From Acestrorhynchus altus (taxonomy: Eukaryota > Chordata > Actinopteri > Characiformes > Acestrorhynchidae): DNA of 64,000 nt. Both the position numbers and the translations under genes were made by a program. Numbering within the stretch: position 1 is the stretch's first letter; every line of letters begins with the position of its first letter. This document shows positions 48,401-59,122 of this stretch, piece after piece. The stretch covers positions 24,627,200 to 24,691,199 of the forward strand of contig CM067511.1 of assembly GCA_034509495.1 (NCBI GenBank). The letters are read 5' to 3'. The notes under the pieces are model-generated. The model was not told the DNA's origin. It ran no database searches and was given only the letters and a program-made list of their open reading frames with translations.

Positions 48401-51400
48401 CTGAACATGATTTAAAACAGGTTTTAAGCACTGCATAGCAGTAGGATGAACTCTGATGAACCTTAATCAGGTAACAAAAGACACCCACAAAGGAAATCTG
48501 CTGTACCAGTGTATAGAATATACACTATATACAATAGTATAGGACAGAAGATATAGCTTTTGTTGTGTACATGAAAGGGTGATACAATCGGACATTGGCA
48601 AATGTAAAATGTAAGTCTGAGGGTGTAAGAATATTAAAATCAAAAAGTATCCAAATATGTTTAATAATTACTTCACATGCAAAGAATGGCAGACAGTAGT
48701 TAATTTTAAGATTAAACCCCACCAATCAGATCACACTATTGTGATTGCATAAAAACTAAACTTGCTTATATATTGCAATATAATGAATTGTAACTCTGTA
48801 TAATGATATAATCATATTGCGAGGTTCTTGCCCTATATAACATGAGGATGTTCTAATTGTTTTAAAGAACTTTCTAAATAATACAATGTTAAATAATATT
48901 TACGTTCTATTTATTCACTCATACTATTAAAACATTGTTTTCTAAAGGACACTAATAAGATACAGGACCGTATATTTTTCACTGTAACTACTAGTTACAT
49001 TCCATTTCCACATAACGTGACAAACTGTCTGATAGAAACTGATTTAACATATACGGACACTTGATTCTTTTACCAAACCCTTGTCTGTTTTTCCACCCAA
49101 GAGTACGGTGAGCAGAGTGAGAAGGATATTTTTGAGTACAGGAGTCCAGAATAGTGATCCTAAAAACAAAGTTGCAGTATGTTTCCTGTTGTTATCTGCA
49201 GTGTGAGAGCTATCAATTCCCCTCGCCATGTTCATTCTGTCTTATTACACATTAAGGTTTTTTTTTTGTTTGTTTGTTTTTTTAACAAAAAAGAACAAAA
49301 GCATGTGTGCATGTATGCTCATTGTAACCATCTAGTTTTTCCAGTAGGTGATGCTATCAGCACACAAAAACTCATACCAGCAGGATCTCAAAAATGTACA
49401 GTTTATTTTCTGATGATATATATTAATTGGATAAGGTTATAGATAAGGATAAGGATATTACCTTTAGGGCTGTGCAACATGGACCAAAATGTATGTATTT
49501 TAGCTGAATGGTGATTTTCAAAATAGGAAAATGGTTAAACCCTCATTATACAAATATAATTTATTAGGGAACCAAGTAGGGTGAAGGTGTTTGGAAGAAA
49601 CTCTTAGTCACACTCTTAAATGCAGGCAAGGTCATGCTGAGCAAATTACTTTATGCTTAGGAACTGCTTTTAAAAGGAAGGTTGACATTGACTTTTCTGT
49701 CCTCCACAGTAATTTACAGAAATTGTGTAATTTTCAGATCGCTTCAAAAACAGTACACCATTGTGTGTATGGTTCAGAATGTAGCATAACAGATTTTTAA
49801 ATATAAGATTTAACAAAACATTTGGTCTGCTCTAAAGGTCACTACACATCAGGCATTGCTGCTGGTTGTTTAGAACAAAAATCTGCAGCCACAACAGCCA
49901 CTTCTGTGTTAAGAACTTACTTTATAATGAGTATTTCTGGTTCAGACATACTTTTTGACATAGAACAAAGGACAAATTAATCATTCCATTGTGGGACAGT
50001 TTGCAATCTTGTAAGATTCACAGCTGATACTTTGTCTTGGTTGTCACCATGCTGACAACAGCCTAATGACTAGCATTGTAATGTGATATGCTTTCAAGGC
50101 AAGGGATTCAAACCTTTGTCTTCCATGGGAAAGGCGGCGTTTACCCACTATGCTACACAATCAATGATTTTTAGACATCATAATAAATTTCATAGATGAA
50201 TTATCCTTGGTGAGTAAAGGCCTTCACTATAGGGGTCAATTACATTCTGGAAAGGTTAGTGGACTAGTTTCACATCAGCACACCAAAACTTCACCAGTGG
50301 TCTTACCAGCATTTAAGTGGCACTCCTTGATTTGGTACTGTAGTTCATTCTCATTTGGAATGTCTTTCCATGTGGCGAGAAACACCTGACGTTCTGTGGA
50401 GGTAATGGAGGACACATTATCCATCTAGAATCCATTGCTCTAGTACTACTAGACAGCAGAAAACTTGAATGAGAATTTTTTCTCTGAAGCCATGAGGCTT
50501 TACTCAAGCAGAATGTATTTACTAGCAGCCTACGTGGTCTGAGTATGGAACTTATTTCATGTAACTGACAAAGTGATGCTGCAGATAAAGAGATGCAGAG
50601 CATGGACAAGGTACATACCCATTTTGCCATCTTCAACAAAGAAGACATTGAGTGGGATCAGAACGCTGAAGTAAAACACATCAATGTTGTTTTTCACAGC
50701 CACCTGCAGTAGAGGAGAGTTTAGCGGTCAGCACCTTGAATATATTATGTCATGTTTAAACTGGATCAGGAAAGCACTGCAGGAGAAGCCAGACAATACA
50801 GCTGTAATGTGATTACATTTGCATACACTTGAATGTGCAGCTCATAGGTTAAAGAGTGCAGGGGCATGCTGGAAAAATGAATGCCAGAAAGAATGTGGGG
50901 GGCGACGACATGAAAACACATCTGACAAAAGACTGAATCGGTTCTGAAAGAGGTTGAAAATAGTTTACATGAATATTTAAATAACACATAATACTGATAA
51001 CAAGGATGTGCTTAATATTGCAAAAAAGCAGCACACAATATATTAAAAGGGCAAAACGTGAACCACCTATCAGCAATGCTTTACTCTATCATTCAGGATA
51101 ATTACATTTAGAGTGCTGCATATCAAACTCTAAATATTAAAATGATGGAACAGTTAAAATTTCAAGCCAGTGAACACATTTGACATGAATCTGAACTGTT
51201 TGTTCAGTATCATTTATATTAATCGTATCATAATTGCATTTCTATTCCTTGCATGGTAACAAATTTATAGATAAGCAACCCAATTGCAGTTAGAAAAATG
51301 TGGAAGAAACTTTCAGCAATTAAATGATATTTTGAAAGCATGGTTTTTTGAGTAGTTTGGGTTTCCCAAAATTCACCTATGTTTTCTCTAAAAATACAAA

Positions 51401-54400
51401 GTATTTTTTTATTAATTGCTTTGGTTATTTTAAATAATATGCTTCTAGAACAGTGGTATAGCCACAGCTAATAATACTTCAAATTCTGAGAAATTAAGTT
51501 CACAGATATTTGAGAATCTATTTGAGAATCAATGCAAGTATTTAGAGATCCTTTTCTACCTTTGAACACTACTGTGTTTCTCTGTAAAACTATCCAGGTA
51601 GATGTAGTTCCAGTGAGACAATGGAAACAGACCATCATTTCCATAGTAATGTATTCCTAGTTGCTACTAAAAACAAACCAACATGGGTAGCATTATGTAA
51701 ACGAGTTTATGCTAAATGGTCCTCTTGTTCTTCATTTGCTGTTAGCCATATTAACATTTTAGGTCAACATTTTGAGGGTGTTGTACTTAGTTTGGTCTGT
51801 TCAAGTGCAGGCTTGGGGCCAGTGTCTGCTGCCTCTCTTGATCTCACACTTTACAGATCCAGACCCAAGCTTGCCACCTGTGCATGTGACGTGAGTGTTG
51901 TGACAGATGTTGAGTCCACAGGCACTGTCTGCATCCACTCACATTTGGCAACAGGGTTGGTAGCTCACAAGAGCCCCTAGGGATTTCCAATGACCTACTT
52001 GTAAACTTTAAGAAGAACTTTTTTCTTTTTTTTTTTGAGTCAAGTTTCCAAATATAAATGAAGCTCAATTAAATATGTTACCCCAGGTAATGAACATTAG
52101 CATTTAATTTAACTTGGGTAAATTAGACATATTAAATAATTGTATCTACTTTTGCTTCAAATAAGGCAATAAGGTGATATTCTAGTGCTTTCACTTGTTC
52201 AAAAGTTCCTCGACCAGGGTGATCAAGATCAAGAGCCTAACTGTAAATTCAATGAGAACATTAGCAATGTTTGTTTAAACTATCCCATTACTAAATACTA
52301 TTAATCTTTCAAAGATTTTCATAACCAAATTATGACCAAAGTCATTCTGAGTGGTTTGATACAAAAAATGCTTCTTTTAAGAAGGTCAGAATTCAAGAAA
52401 GATAAAATCTGAAAGATTTAAAATCTATAAAAGCTACATTATAGGAAACTATTATTACACAAGATGTACAAAACATTGTTTTGAGAACGTTTGGGTCAAA
52501 GTTGTTGATTTTGAATATTAAAAAAAAAATGGCAGAAGTGGGTTGTAGACACAGGGACCCCTGATTCCTATGATTCCTACACCACGACTGGAAATAAATC
52601 TGAATCTGTACGTTTACAGTGCACCACTGTACAGCAAACCACTTGGAAAGGACATTATTGGAATTACAGCGATTTTCAAATAATGCAGGAATACCCCTTT
52701 AGTATTGACCTGTGGTATAGCTGTGGTATAGATTGAGAATTCTATCTGCAAAACCCAATTTGCAGTGTAGAAATTACATAACAGCAATATATACTACAAT
52801 TCATAAAATAGTAATTGAGTTGATATCGTTCACTGAAAATAACCTACAAGCTACAGCAAGTGTCTATTGTGTACTTTGTCAAAACTGCTTTTCATCACAG
52901 AGGTAATGCTGTCTCATTCAACAGCACATTCTTGGTGTCTGCGGCCAAAAATGTCTAAAAACTCAAAACAAAACAGTTTAGAGAACAAAATGCAACTGTG
53001 GGTTTGAGAAAACATGCATCACTACGGTATTTACATCCTAGGTTACCAAGGCTTATCAAAAAGATAAAACACCACACCACTTAGCTTCTATCCAAGTGGG
53101 TATGCTTAAGCAGTAACTGAACTGCCTATGTGCCCTCATCTCCTGTCTGATAGGACTGAAGGATTAACTATAATTAAGCCACTGGAGTGTTGTCTCCAGT
53201 ACTGTGGGACCTGTGCAGGCAACACAGCCCAGCACACAATGGTGTGGCAGGCTCTGTTTTGGACAATTGTGGTGCTCTAGACAAACAAGAATGCAGTTCC
53301 AAACAGCAAGCTCAAACACTCCCTGCAGGGAATTGGTTTGTGGTAGACAGGTTCAAGTGTTCTTCAAGGTGTTCAAGGTGTAAATCCAAGAGTAGATTCA
53401 TGCCTACATTGTTTGGTCTGGCATATTTGACTTTTCAGTTCAGTCCAAACCAAAAGAGCAGGTGTGAAGTGTGCCTCACAACACAGTCTGGACCGAAGGA
53501 CCAAAATTTAGTCTGATCTAATGAGGTGATCTTGACCAGGATCAAACTGGCCCAAGCTTCAACGATAATAACAGAAATAATTTAAGGCACCCATTAAACA
53601 ACAGAAGAAAGGGCACAATGATGCCTTAATATTAAAAAATAATAATAAACAGTGGCAATATTTAACCATATTAAAACAATATTAAAGGCTACCCACAAAA
53701 TTGACAACTAACTGATGTCAGATGTAGAATAATTCACAAGCCAATCAATTTCAGGTAAAGGTAGACGCAACCCATGCTGATAATTACTAGATGTAGGTAT
53801 TTCATGCAAGGTTCTTTAGTACATTCACTAAATTTATATGTGACACCAAAAATAATCAGCTCAAATGTGTACAATGTAACAAAAACATAAATGCTGGTCC
53901 AGACCTTAATCTATACTTTCATGACTGAAAACACCTTGAATCTAAATTCTGAATCATTAAATAAACAAACACATTTGTAGCATCTGAAATTAGTCCGGAA
54001 ATTAGATTCTGGAGAGGAGAATAAAATGATTTTTTACGGTTCCTTCTTATAATGCCAAAACAAGCAGCTGAAGGTGAACTGCTATATTCAGATGCATTAC
54101 TAAACCCCTAAAAAGCAACAGGGAGTTGAAGGAGTGAAAGAAAGAAAAGAGACATGGGGAGACATGCCCCATAAGCCTAGGAGGCAGGAGGAGGTGGTGA
54201 CTGCAAGACACAGCAGAGAATGTCAAACAACACTCTCAAAAACTAGATGGGAAGGCAGCGGAGAGAATGACCCGGATCATTAAGGTGTGAAAGCTAAAGC
54301 TGGAACATGCTGTGCAACGGCACTGCTGGATGTCCTCCCAGCTGGGTTTTGGCACATTAGCGTTTGCTATGACTGTCTACTGTCAGTGAGGGGCTAAGTA

Positions 54401-57400
54401 GGAGAGGCTGACTGAACACAGAGGGGTGGCAGCCATTTCTGAGTGAATACAACATCCTCTGTTTCAGAGAGGGAACAGGCCTGCCTAAAGTGTTTGCTGC
54501 ACATGACCTGTGAATGCAGCATTTTCAACTGATTGATTAGCTGCCAAAAGCAGTCACCTCTAACATGTGCTCATTATTGTCAGTTTGTAAATAACATTCA
54601 TTTCAATAGTGAGAACTCCTGACAAAAAGAAATTAATCTTCCTGACAGGTGAATGAGATAATCACGCAATCCAGCATAATCTTCAGAAAAACGAATTTGC
54701 TTTGAGTTGGAGAAAAATACTGAAAAACGATGTGAATTTTAAAGCGAAATTGTAACCTTGAATAAATGCAAGAATGTGTAGGTGTGTGTGGGTGCAAGAA
54801 ACAGTACAAAAAGTGGTTTAAAGCAGTTTAAAGGGTGAGGTTTTGGGTGCTGTACCTGGAGATTGTTAAGAGGATCCATCTTCATAACTGGTCCAATGGT
54901 GTTGAGAGGCAGGGAGATGTCAATGTTCTGATTTGGCATTAGTGGTGTGTGAATGGGTAGAGGCGTGGTAGGAATCACTCCGAAACTGGACAGGAAATAA
55001 AAGATGCACAAAACAACAGTTAACATCTGCTAAATATGAAAAGCAAACAATTGTTAACTTTTCACTGACAGCTAGAGCAGAACCTGCTAAACTCAAACCT
55101 GCTAAATTCAAAACACACCAACAGAAGTGAACACATGCTAGTTTAATGTTGCATTTTGGAAAAGGATTCAATAACAAAATCACCCCTGTACAAATACCTG
55201 TTCTTATTGAACTGGATGGCAAAGTCAGTCATGTGCTGCAGGGCTTTGTTAGTAAAGGTCATGTCCATATACATGTGACCCTGGCGGCGGGAGAATGTTC
55301 CGGAAATTTCCAACCCTTTGGCCTTGACCGCCGGCAACCAAACCTGTAATGAAAAATTCAGCATTAAGATCCATTATCCTCCCTCACTACCCAATGCATC
55401 TGCTTATTCGAACTTGGTGGTAGCAGAGTATAATGCTTTCAGCAAATGGCGTGAGACGTGGTCCGAAGTGTGTTTCTTAAATAATCGATGCACTGCATTA
55501 CCCAGTGGACTGCACAGCAAAGCAACGAAGTATTTAAGCGGCACAGCTGCCCCCTGTGTATTTGTTTCCACTGCTATAATATAACACACAGAGACAGGAC
55601 CAGCACTTGTAATAAAAAAAAGGAATGCACAGATATGCGGCCATGTTTCTGACAGCCTGGGAAAGAAGCCATTTATCGGTCTGTCTGAAGGCTCTCTGTT
55701 AAAGAAAACTGGGCAAAGGCCAAAGCGGAAGTGACGTTCTCCAACATGATAAATCACACCCAAACACTAGATTGGTGTACCACGGCTACAAATAATTGAA
55801 ATGAGTTTTTGTGCAACAATGACAATACGCATAGTGATGTGATTTTAACACTGCTTATTCCCACTGATCCCTTTGAGGTGCAAAATTGTGAAGCTGGCAA
55901 AACTACAACATTTGCATTTGGTGGAGAATACTGGATTTACATGTCCATGTGTTGTTCTTCATTCTTTTACCCAGTTTCCCCTCAGAGAATTTGGATGATG
56001 GAGTTATTATTAATGCTCCACCCAGTGAGCCTCACTACCAAGATACATTAGTGCCCTGGACGAATGCGATCTGACACTAGCAGAATTAGAATAAATCTGG
56101 TTTAAGGTTTAAAACATTCTAGATTCCAGTAAAATTCTAGAGATTACTTTACCCATTTTAGTGTCAATGTATATAGTAACTTAAAAAAAGACAACACTGT
56201 AAATCTGTATAAAATGCAGCATCAGTGATACAATATTGAGTACTGACCTGCACACTCCAATTCATTACATCTTTTGTGTACATTTTTTTATACAACTTCA
56301 GTGTTTTTAAATGGGTTTCACTTAAAACTGGCATGTAAATGTATGTTACCATGCTAAAAAGTCAACACACTCCCACCCACATGAAGAAACCCAGGAAAAA
56401 CAAATTACACGGTGTGCTCCATTTTGGGACAGATTCATTACAGGGTTGCAAAGATTCATTCTTTATATTTTGCCCCTGATGCCATTCAAAATTTTTTTTA
56501 TAAATCATGTCAAAATCCCAGTGAGGCCAATATGCCACCACCATCTTTCACATAAGCAGAGGTTATTTCAGTTTTGCTTGATGCATTCCTGATAATGCTC
56601 TGAAATTTATTAAGATTAATGGTATGCCATTTTAAAGGAAAAAAGTACTTACAGCTTTAGGTGTCACATAACCGCCTGTAGTGATGGCCATGCTTGTGGA
56701 AAGCTCAAATAGGTCATTAAGTCCACTGCTCAGCGTTGCTGGGGTAGGGGATGGAGCAAATGTGTTGGGTACTGAAGATGGAATAAAATTCTGGCCAACC
56801 TATGAAACACACAAGTGCACACACACAAAATACAAGAGATCAAAAATGGCTAACAAGGCTACAAATATCTTATTAGGCAGTGGTTTAGTTATTTACAACT
56901 GAAATAAAATTACTATTTTAAATATTCAATAAAAGAAGAAATAAATCTCAACATAACCTGTGGTTAAAATATTTGCGAATAATCTTAAAACACTCATTCA
57001 GAAGATAAATCAAGAGGGATCAACAAACCACACTCTTTAAGCCATAGTCAAAAGATACTGTGGATTTACAGTCCTTATATTATAGACAATCACTTCTGTT
57101 ATTTTTACAGTTACCTGTGTTTTAACTAAATCCTGATTACTGTACATTTTGAAGTATCAGTCCAAAACACAAAAACAAGCAGTTGAATAAAGCTTAACCC
57201 AATGACCCCCCTTAATTTACCATAGCAATGCAGACAATGCAAGACAATTTAGCAGAATTTAGCATATCATTGCTAATTTGCTACAATGAGAGATCAATCT
57301 ATGCAATTACATAAAAGCAATGCAAATTCTACTACATTTTAAACACATTTCACCATGGTACATTTGTTCATGCATCCCAGAAAACAGAAACACCCATGTG

Positions 57401-57639
57401 CATGTAAAAGGGGAAAAGAAAAAGAAAAAAAAAAGTAAATCACACCAGTGTTCATCTAGGAAATGCAAATCTATGCAGCTTGTATCAGGACCTGTGAATT
57501 TAACCTTTAGTGTTAACAGCATGCAGACAGCAGACATACAGACAACAGCAAGGCAAGCTATGGACAGACAGACAGATGGACAGATTAGCTCACTTACTGC
57601 AGGACTTCCCCCAACACCTCCTCCAAGGTCTCCCCCGAG
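38378..57639 (-). CDS. ap2b1: AP-2 complex subunit beta, 3' eight exons (hinge end and appendage)
   Basis: The exons, in gene order 57639-57598, 56799-56653, 55343-55198, 54985-54856, 50703-50619, 50393-50307, 43150-42996 and 38452-38378, join in phase to the C-terminal 288 residues. They comprise the hinge end (VGQNFIPSSVPNTFAPSPTP), the appendage sandwich (VWLPAVKAKGLEISGTF ... FGVIPTTPLPIHTPLMPNQ) and the platform (FLATWKDIPNENELQYQ ... KRNVEGQDMLYQSLKLTNG). FGVIP, KLQNNNIYTIAK and IRIQPGNPNYT-type words identify AP2B1, not AP1B1. Known role: the AP-2 beta appendage recruits clathrin and accessory proteins (ARH, beta-arrestin, epsin, eps15) to plasma-membrane coated pits. The residues equivalent to human Y815 (VFYFS), W841 (ATWKD) and Y888 (DMLYQ) are kept. 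The trunk and N-terminal exons are to the right of the window. Confidence 0.96.
38763..39060. mobile_element. Tc1/mariner terminal remnant (ATTTGGACAG family)
   Basis: ATACAGTTAGGCCAATTAAT, ATATTTGGACAGTGACAC and TTTCAGGTTTAATTCAAGGG are the terminal and subterminal words of a known fish Tc1/mariner family. No transposase is readable. Confidence 0.6.
41640..42720 (-). mobile_element. Decayed Tc1, antisense, split by a microsatellite
   Basis: Antisense words such as TCCATCGTTCTCTTGACTC, CCCCACAACATGATGCTGCC, GATTAGATGTGTTGGTTTTG and AGAGCACCTTCCTCCATAC are the reverse complement of a Tc1 transposase core. After the AT repeat, GTGGACTTCCT-like and TTCATAGCAAAGCAATACCT words continue the element toward its end. 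Many lesions. Confidence 0.75.
42197..42484. repeat. 288-bp complex (AT)n/(ATAC)n microsatellite
   Basis: Long AT runs interrupted by ATACAT, ACAC and GAGATATGTGTGTGTATA words. The open frames across it (Ile-Tyr repeats on both strands) are repeat artefacts. Confidence 0.97.
42996..43150 (-). CDS. ap2b1: ap2b1 appendage exon with Y888 site
   Basis: This is 155 nt, with acceptor CCTGCAG and donor GTAAAC. It encodes TVSGKLQNNNIYTIAKRNVE, GQDMLYQSLKLTNGIWILAE and LRIQPGNPNYT. Tyr in DMLYQ corresponds to Tyr888. Confidence 0.98.
45205..45232. repeat. (CA)n microsatellite
   Basis: About 13 CA units in an ap2b1 intron. Confidence 0.95.
45515..45660. repeat. GT / GA / CA low-complexity tract
   Basis: Purine-rich and GT-rich runs (GAGAGAGAGACACACACACA, a run of nine G at about 45647-45655) form a simple-sequence block. 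Confidence 0.9.
46262..46625 (-). mobile_element. DDE transposon remnant, tentative
   Basis: GGATTCAAATCCAGTGACTG, GGAAAGGCCACTGAAGAACA and CATGTTCATGAAACCAGTTC recall the antisense core of a fish Tc1/mariner-like family. A partial mirror of the same type of family may lie at about 47588-47735 (CCATCTGCCTAAAGGTTTGA, GATGCTTTTCTGCTCAAAAC). Confidence 0.45.
46930..47290. repeat. Fold-back repeat family, copy 3
   Basis: AAGGTGGACCAACTAAGAAG, CACCACCACCATGTCAGCAT and CACTGCAGTGCTGAGAGGAC match the arm of this family; GAAACAGATGGACTACAGTC and TAATTATAGAACTACAAAGT match its tail, ending in AATGTTATGGTTGATCGGTT. It is flanked upstream (about 46735-46785) by CATTTGGCAGATGCTCTTAT, a common fish repeat word. 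Confidence 0.75.
47588..47735 (-). mobile_element. Fragment of a fish Tc1/mariner-like element
   Basis: CCATCTGCCTAAAGGTTTGA through CCATTCTGCCAGCTCAATCC resembles an internal segment of a common non-autonomous element. It directly adjoins a different Tc1 fragment at 47745. Confidence 0.45.
47745..47985 (+). mobile_element. 3' transposase fragment of a Tc1 element
   Basis: The + strand frame within 47634-47858 gives GPWPGNALDLNPTENLLSIL followed by KKRVDLETL, the Tc1 C-terminal catalytic block (usually SPDLNPIENLW) with substitutions. It ends after GTAAACACTGG-like sequence and an A run. Only the last third of a transposase is present. Confidence 0.75.
50040..50165 (-). repeat. tRNA-derived SINE head
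   Basis: On the - strand, TGTAGCATAGTGGGTAAACG resembles a pol III A box and GGTTTGAATCCC a B box, about 40 bp apart. The acceptor stem is not complementary, so it is a SINE fragment and not a tRNA gene. Confidence 0.5.
50307..50393 (-). CDS. ap2b1: ap2b1 appendage exon with W841 site
   Basis: This is 87 nt, with acceptor TCCACAG and donor GTAAGA. It encodes RQVFLATWKDIPNENELQYQ and IKECHLNA. Trp in ATWKD corresponds to the platform Trp841 that grips helical ligands. Confidence 0.96.
50619..50703 (-). CDS. ap2b1: ap2b1 appendage exon with Y815 site
   Basis: This is 28 codons plus one base, with acceptor TACTGCAG and donor GTATGT. It encodes VAVKNNIDVFYFSVLIPLNV and FFVEDGKM. The Tyr in VFYFS corresponds to the sandwich ligand-binding Tyr815. 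Confidence 0.97.
50704..54855. other. ap2b1 intron of 4.2 kb
   Basis: AT-rich, with no transposon I could identify and no additional exon. A 119-codon open frame at 51621-51980 has no recognisable domain and sits inside the intron. Confidence 0.55.
54856..54985 (-). CDS. ap2b1: ap2b1 appendage exon
   Basis: The acceptor CTGTCCAG precedes 54985 and the donor GTACAG follows. It encodes FGVIPTTPLPIHTPLMPNQN and ISLPLNTIGPVMKMDPLNN, ending in phase 0. FGVIP is AP2B1-specific relative to AP1B1 (FGLAP-like). Confidence 0.97.
55198..55343 (-). CDS. ap2b1: ap2b1 appendage exon (start of sandwich subdomain)
   Basis: This is 48 codons plus two bases, with acceptor TTACAG and donor GTATTT. It encodes VWLPAVKAKGLEISGTFSRR and then the conserved FTNKALQHMTDFAIQFNKN. 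Confidence 0.97.
55344..56652. other. ap2b1 intron of 1.3 kb
   Basis: No feature beyond the splice sites is recognised. Confidence 0.6.
56653..56799 (-). CDS. ap2b1: ap2b1 hinge exon
   Basis: This is 49 codons in phase 0, with acceptor TTTCATAG and donor GTAAGT. It encodes VGQNFIPSSVPNTFAPSPTP, SSGLNDLFELS and GGYVTPKA, the Pro/Ser-rich hinge leading into the ear. Confidence 0.95.
56800..57597. other. ap2b1 intron between hinge exon and microexon
   Basis: About 800 bp, AT-rich, with an A/G-rich run near 57410-57437. No repeat family recognised. Confidence 0.6.
57598..57639 (-). CDS. ap2b1: ap2b1 42-nt microexon in hinge
   Basis: The acceptor GTTTTAG precedes 57639 and the donor GTAAGT begins at 57597. 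Its 14 codons in phase 0 encode LGGDLGGGVGGSPA. Because it is a multiple of three it can be skipped without a frameshift. Mammalian AP2B1 has a comparable alternatively used 14-residue hinge segment (from memory). Confidence 0.88.
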
Positions 57640-59011
57640 CTAAAACAGAGAAGACCCAAACCCAGAGCGGTAAATAATAAACACAGACAGTGAGAGGACT
57701 TAAAGACTGAGCATTCCAGTCCAGTCGACAGCAACTCAAACATTCCCACTCGTCAGTCAGCAGATCAGAGGACTGAGAACAAATATTCAAACTTTATTTC
57801 TTTTCACTCTTTGAAATGAAATAATTACCTTATATTTCACCTGGTAGAAAAAACACTCCTACAGAGCATGATAAATGGAAAAAAGGGCTGTGCTAGTCCC
57901 TTTGAGAGTTACAGGTCATACACTTATCAGCCGAGGCTAATTTAAAGCTTCAAGTAGCTAAATAAATAAAAAGGGTTTTGCAGTTCTTTCAACATATGTG
58001 GGAATAATGCACTGGTTGTTGCTTGATGTTGCACTGTTTTACAATAACGAATATAGCTTTTCATTATTGTATTGTAAAATACCTTAAAATAAAAATGTAA
58101 ATGTTTGTGTTGTAGATCATTGGTTTCCCAAAGCACTGCTGTAAAGCAAAACTAATTTCCAAATATAACCTATTTGCAGGCCACTGTTTGTAGAAGTCAT
58201 CCAATACCTGTTTGAGCTAAAGAAAGCTTAAACATTTAATTATAATCAGGTGTGGAACAGAATTCAGTGATGGGTAAATTAACCAAAACAGCGTTCTTTA
58301 GACCATCTATAACAGCTCTCTATATGGAAACAGTTATTTTTTGACCACCTGCTTCAGCAGAAACCTGTTGCCTCAACTTTCAACGAGGTAGGGAGCTGGG
58401 GGAGCTTTAACTCTCTCAGTCACACAGCGGGGATTGAGAGCGAGAGAGGTGAATTGAGAATCCACATAACTCCATATTACAGCCTGTTATGGTTGCCAGC
58501 CTCCATGATGGTTATTTAGTACTGAAGGCAGCCATCTGAGGCTTCTTCATCGATGCACTGAATCAAGTTCATATTTCACCCTTCTCCCATAAAAAGGACA
58601 TGGCAAGTGAAGTTCAAAGCAGATTCTTACTAGCAACTGTTAAAATGATCAGTTGCAAAGTAAATCTCAGGCGTGATACTAGACCTGGTTTCCTTTGTGT
58701 CTTCTTTATCTTTATTAACTATACAAGACAAGACTATTTGAACATAATTTCCAAGTCAGGTTTGTAAGTGAAACACAGGACCTGTCAACAGTTCTTTTCC
58801 ACGTTTTGGTATATAAGTTAAATCCATACCAAGACAAATTGCATATATGGAATTACTCAGTATCCATAAACATACAAAGTTAAACAAATTTCCCTTTGAT
58901 CTTGGTACTTTCTTAAGCATCTTGGTTAGGAGGCATCTGATATACTTCTCCAAAAGACTTGAAGATTAGCATACGATGAGCACTTGCTGGATGCTGAGGG
59001 CATTTTGAATG

Positions 59012-59122
<111 letters not shown>

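Larger units (their letters stand above)
43151..50306. other. ap2b1 intron of 7.2 kb
   Basis: It contains a GA/CA-rich tract near 45.2-45.65 kb, transposon remnants at 46.26-47.98 kb and a SINE head near 50.1 kb. Other stretches (43.2-45.2, 48.0-50.0 kb) show nothing I can name. Confidence 0.6.

Noticed and set aside
51621..51980. 119-codon open frame on + in an ap2b1 intron
   Set aside because: I recognise no domain or family, it lacks splice context, and it is antisense within an intron. It might be part of an unrecognised repeat but cannot be supported as a gene.
798..57639. Assignment as gas2l1, rasl10a, ap1b1 (chromosome 22 type block)
   Set aside because: I considered it first because the gene order is similar, but the residues match GAS2L2, RASL10B and AP2B1 (for example FGVIPTTPL, KLQNNNIYTIAK and RVPSIYKLKL).
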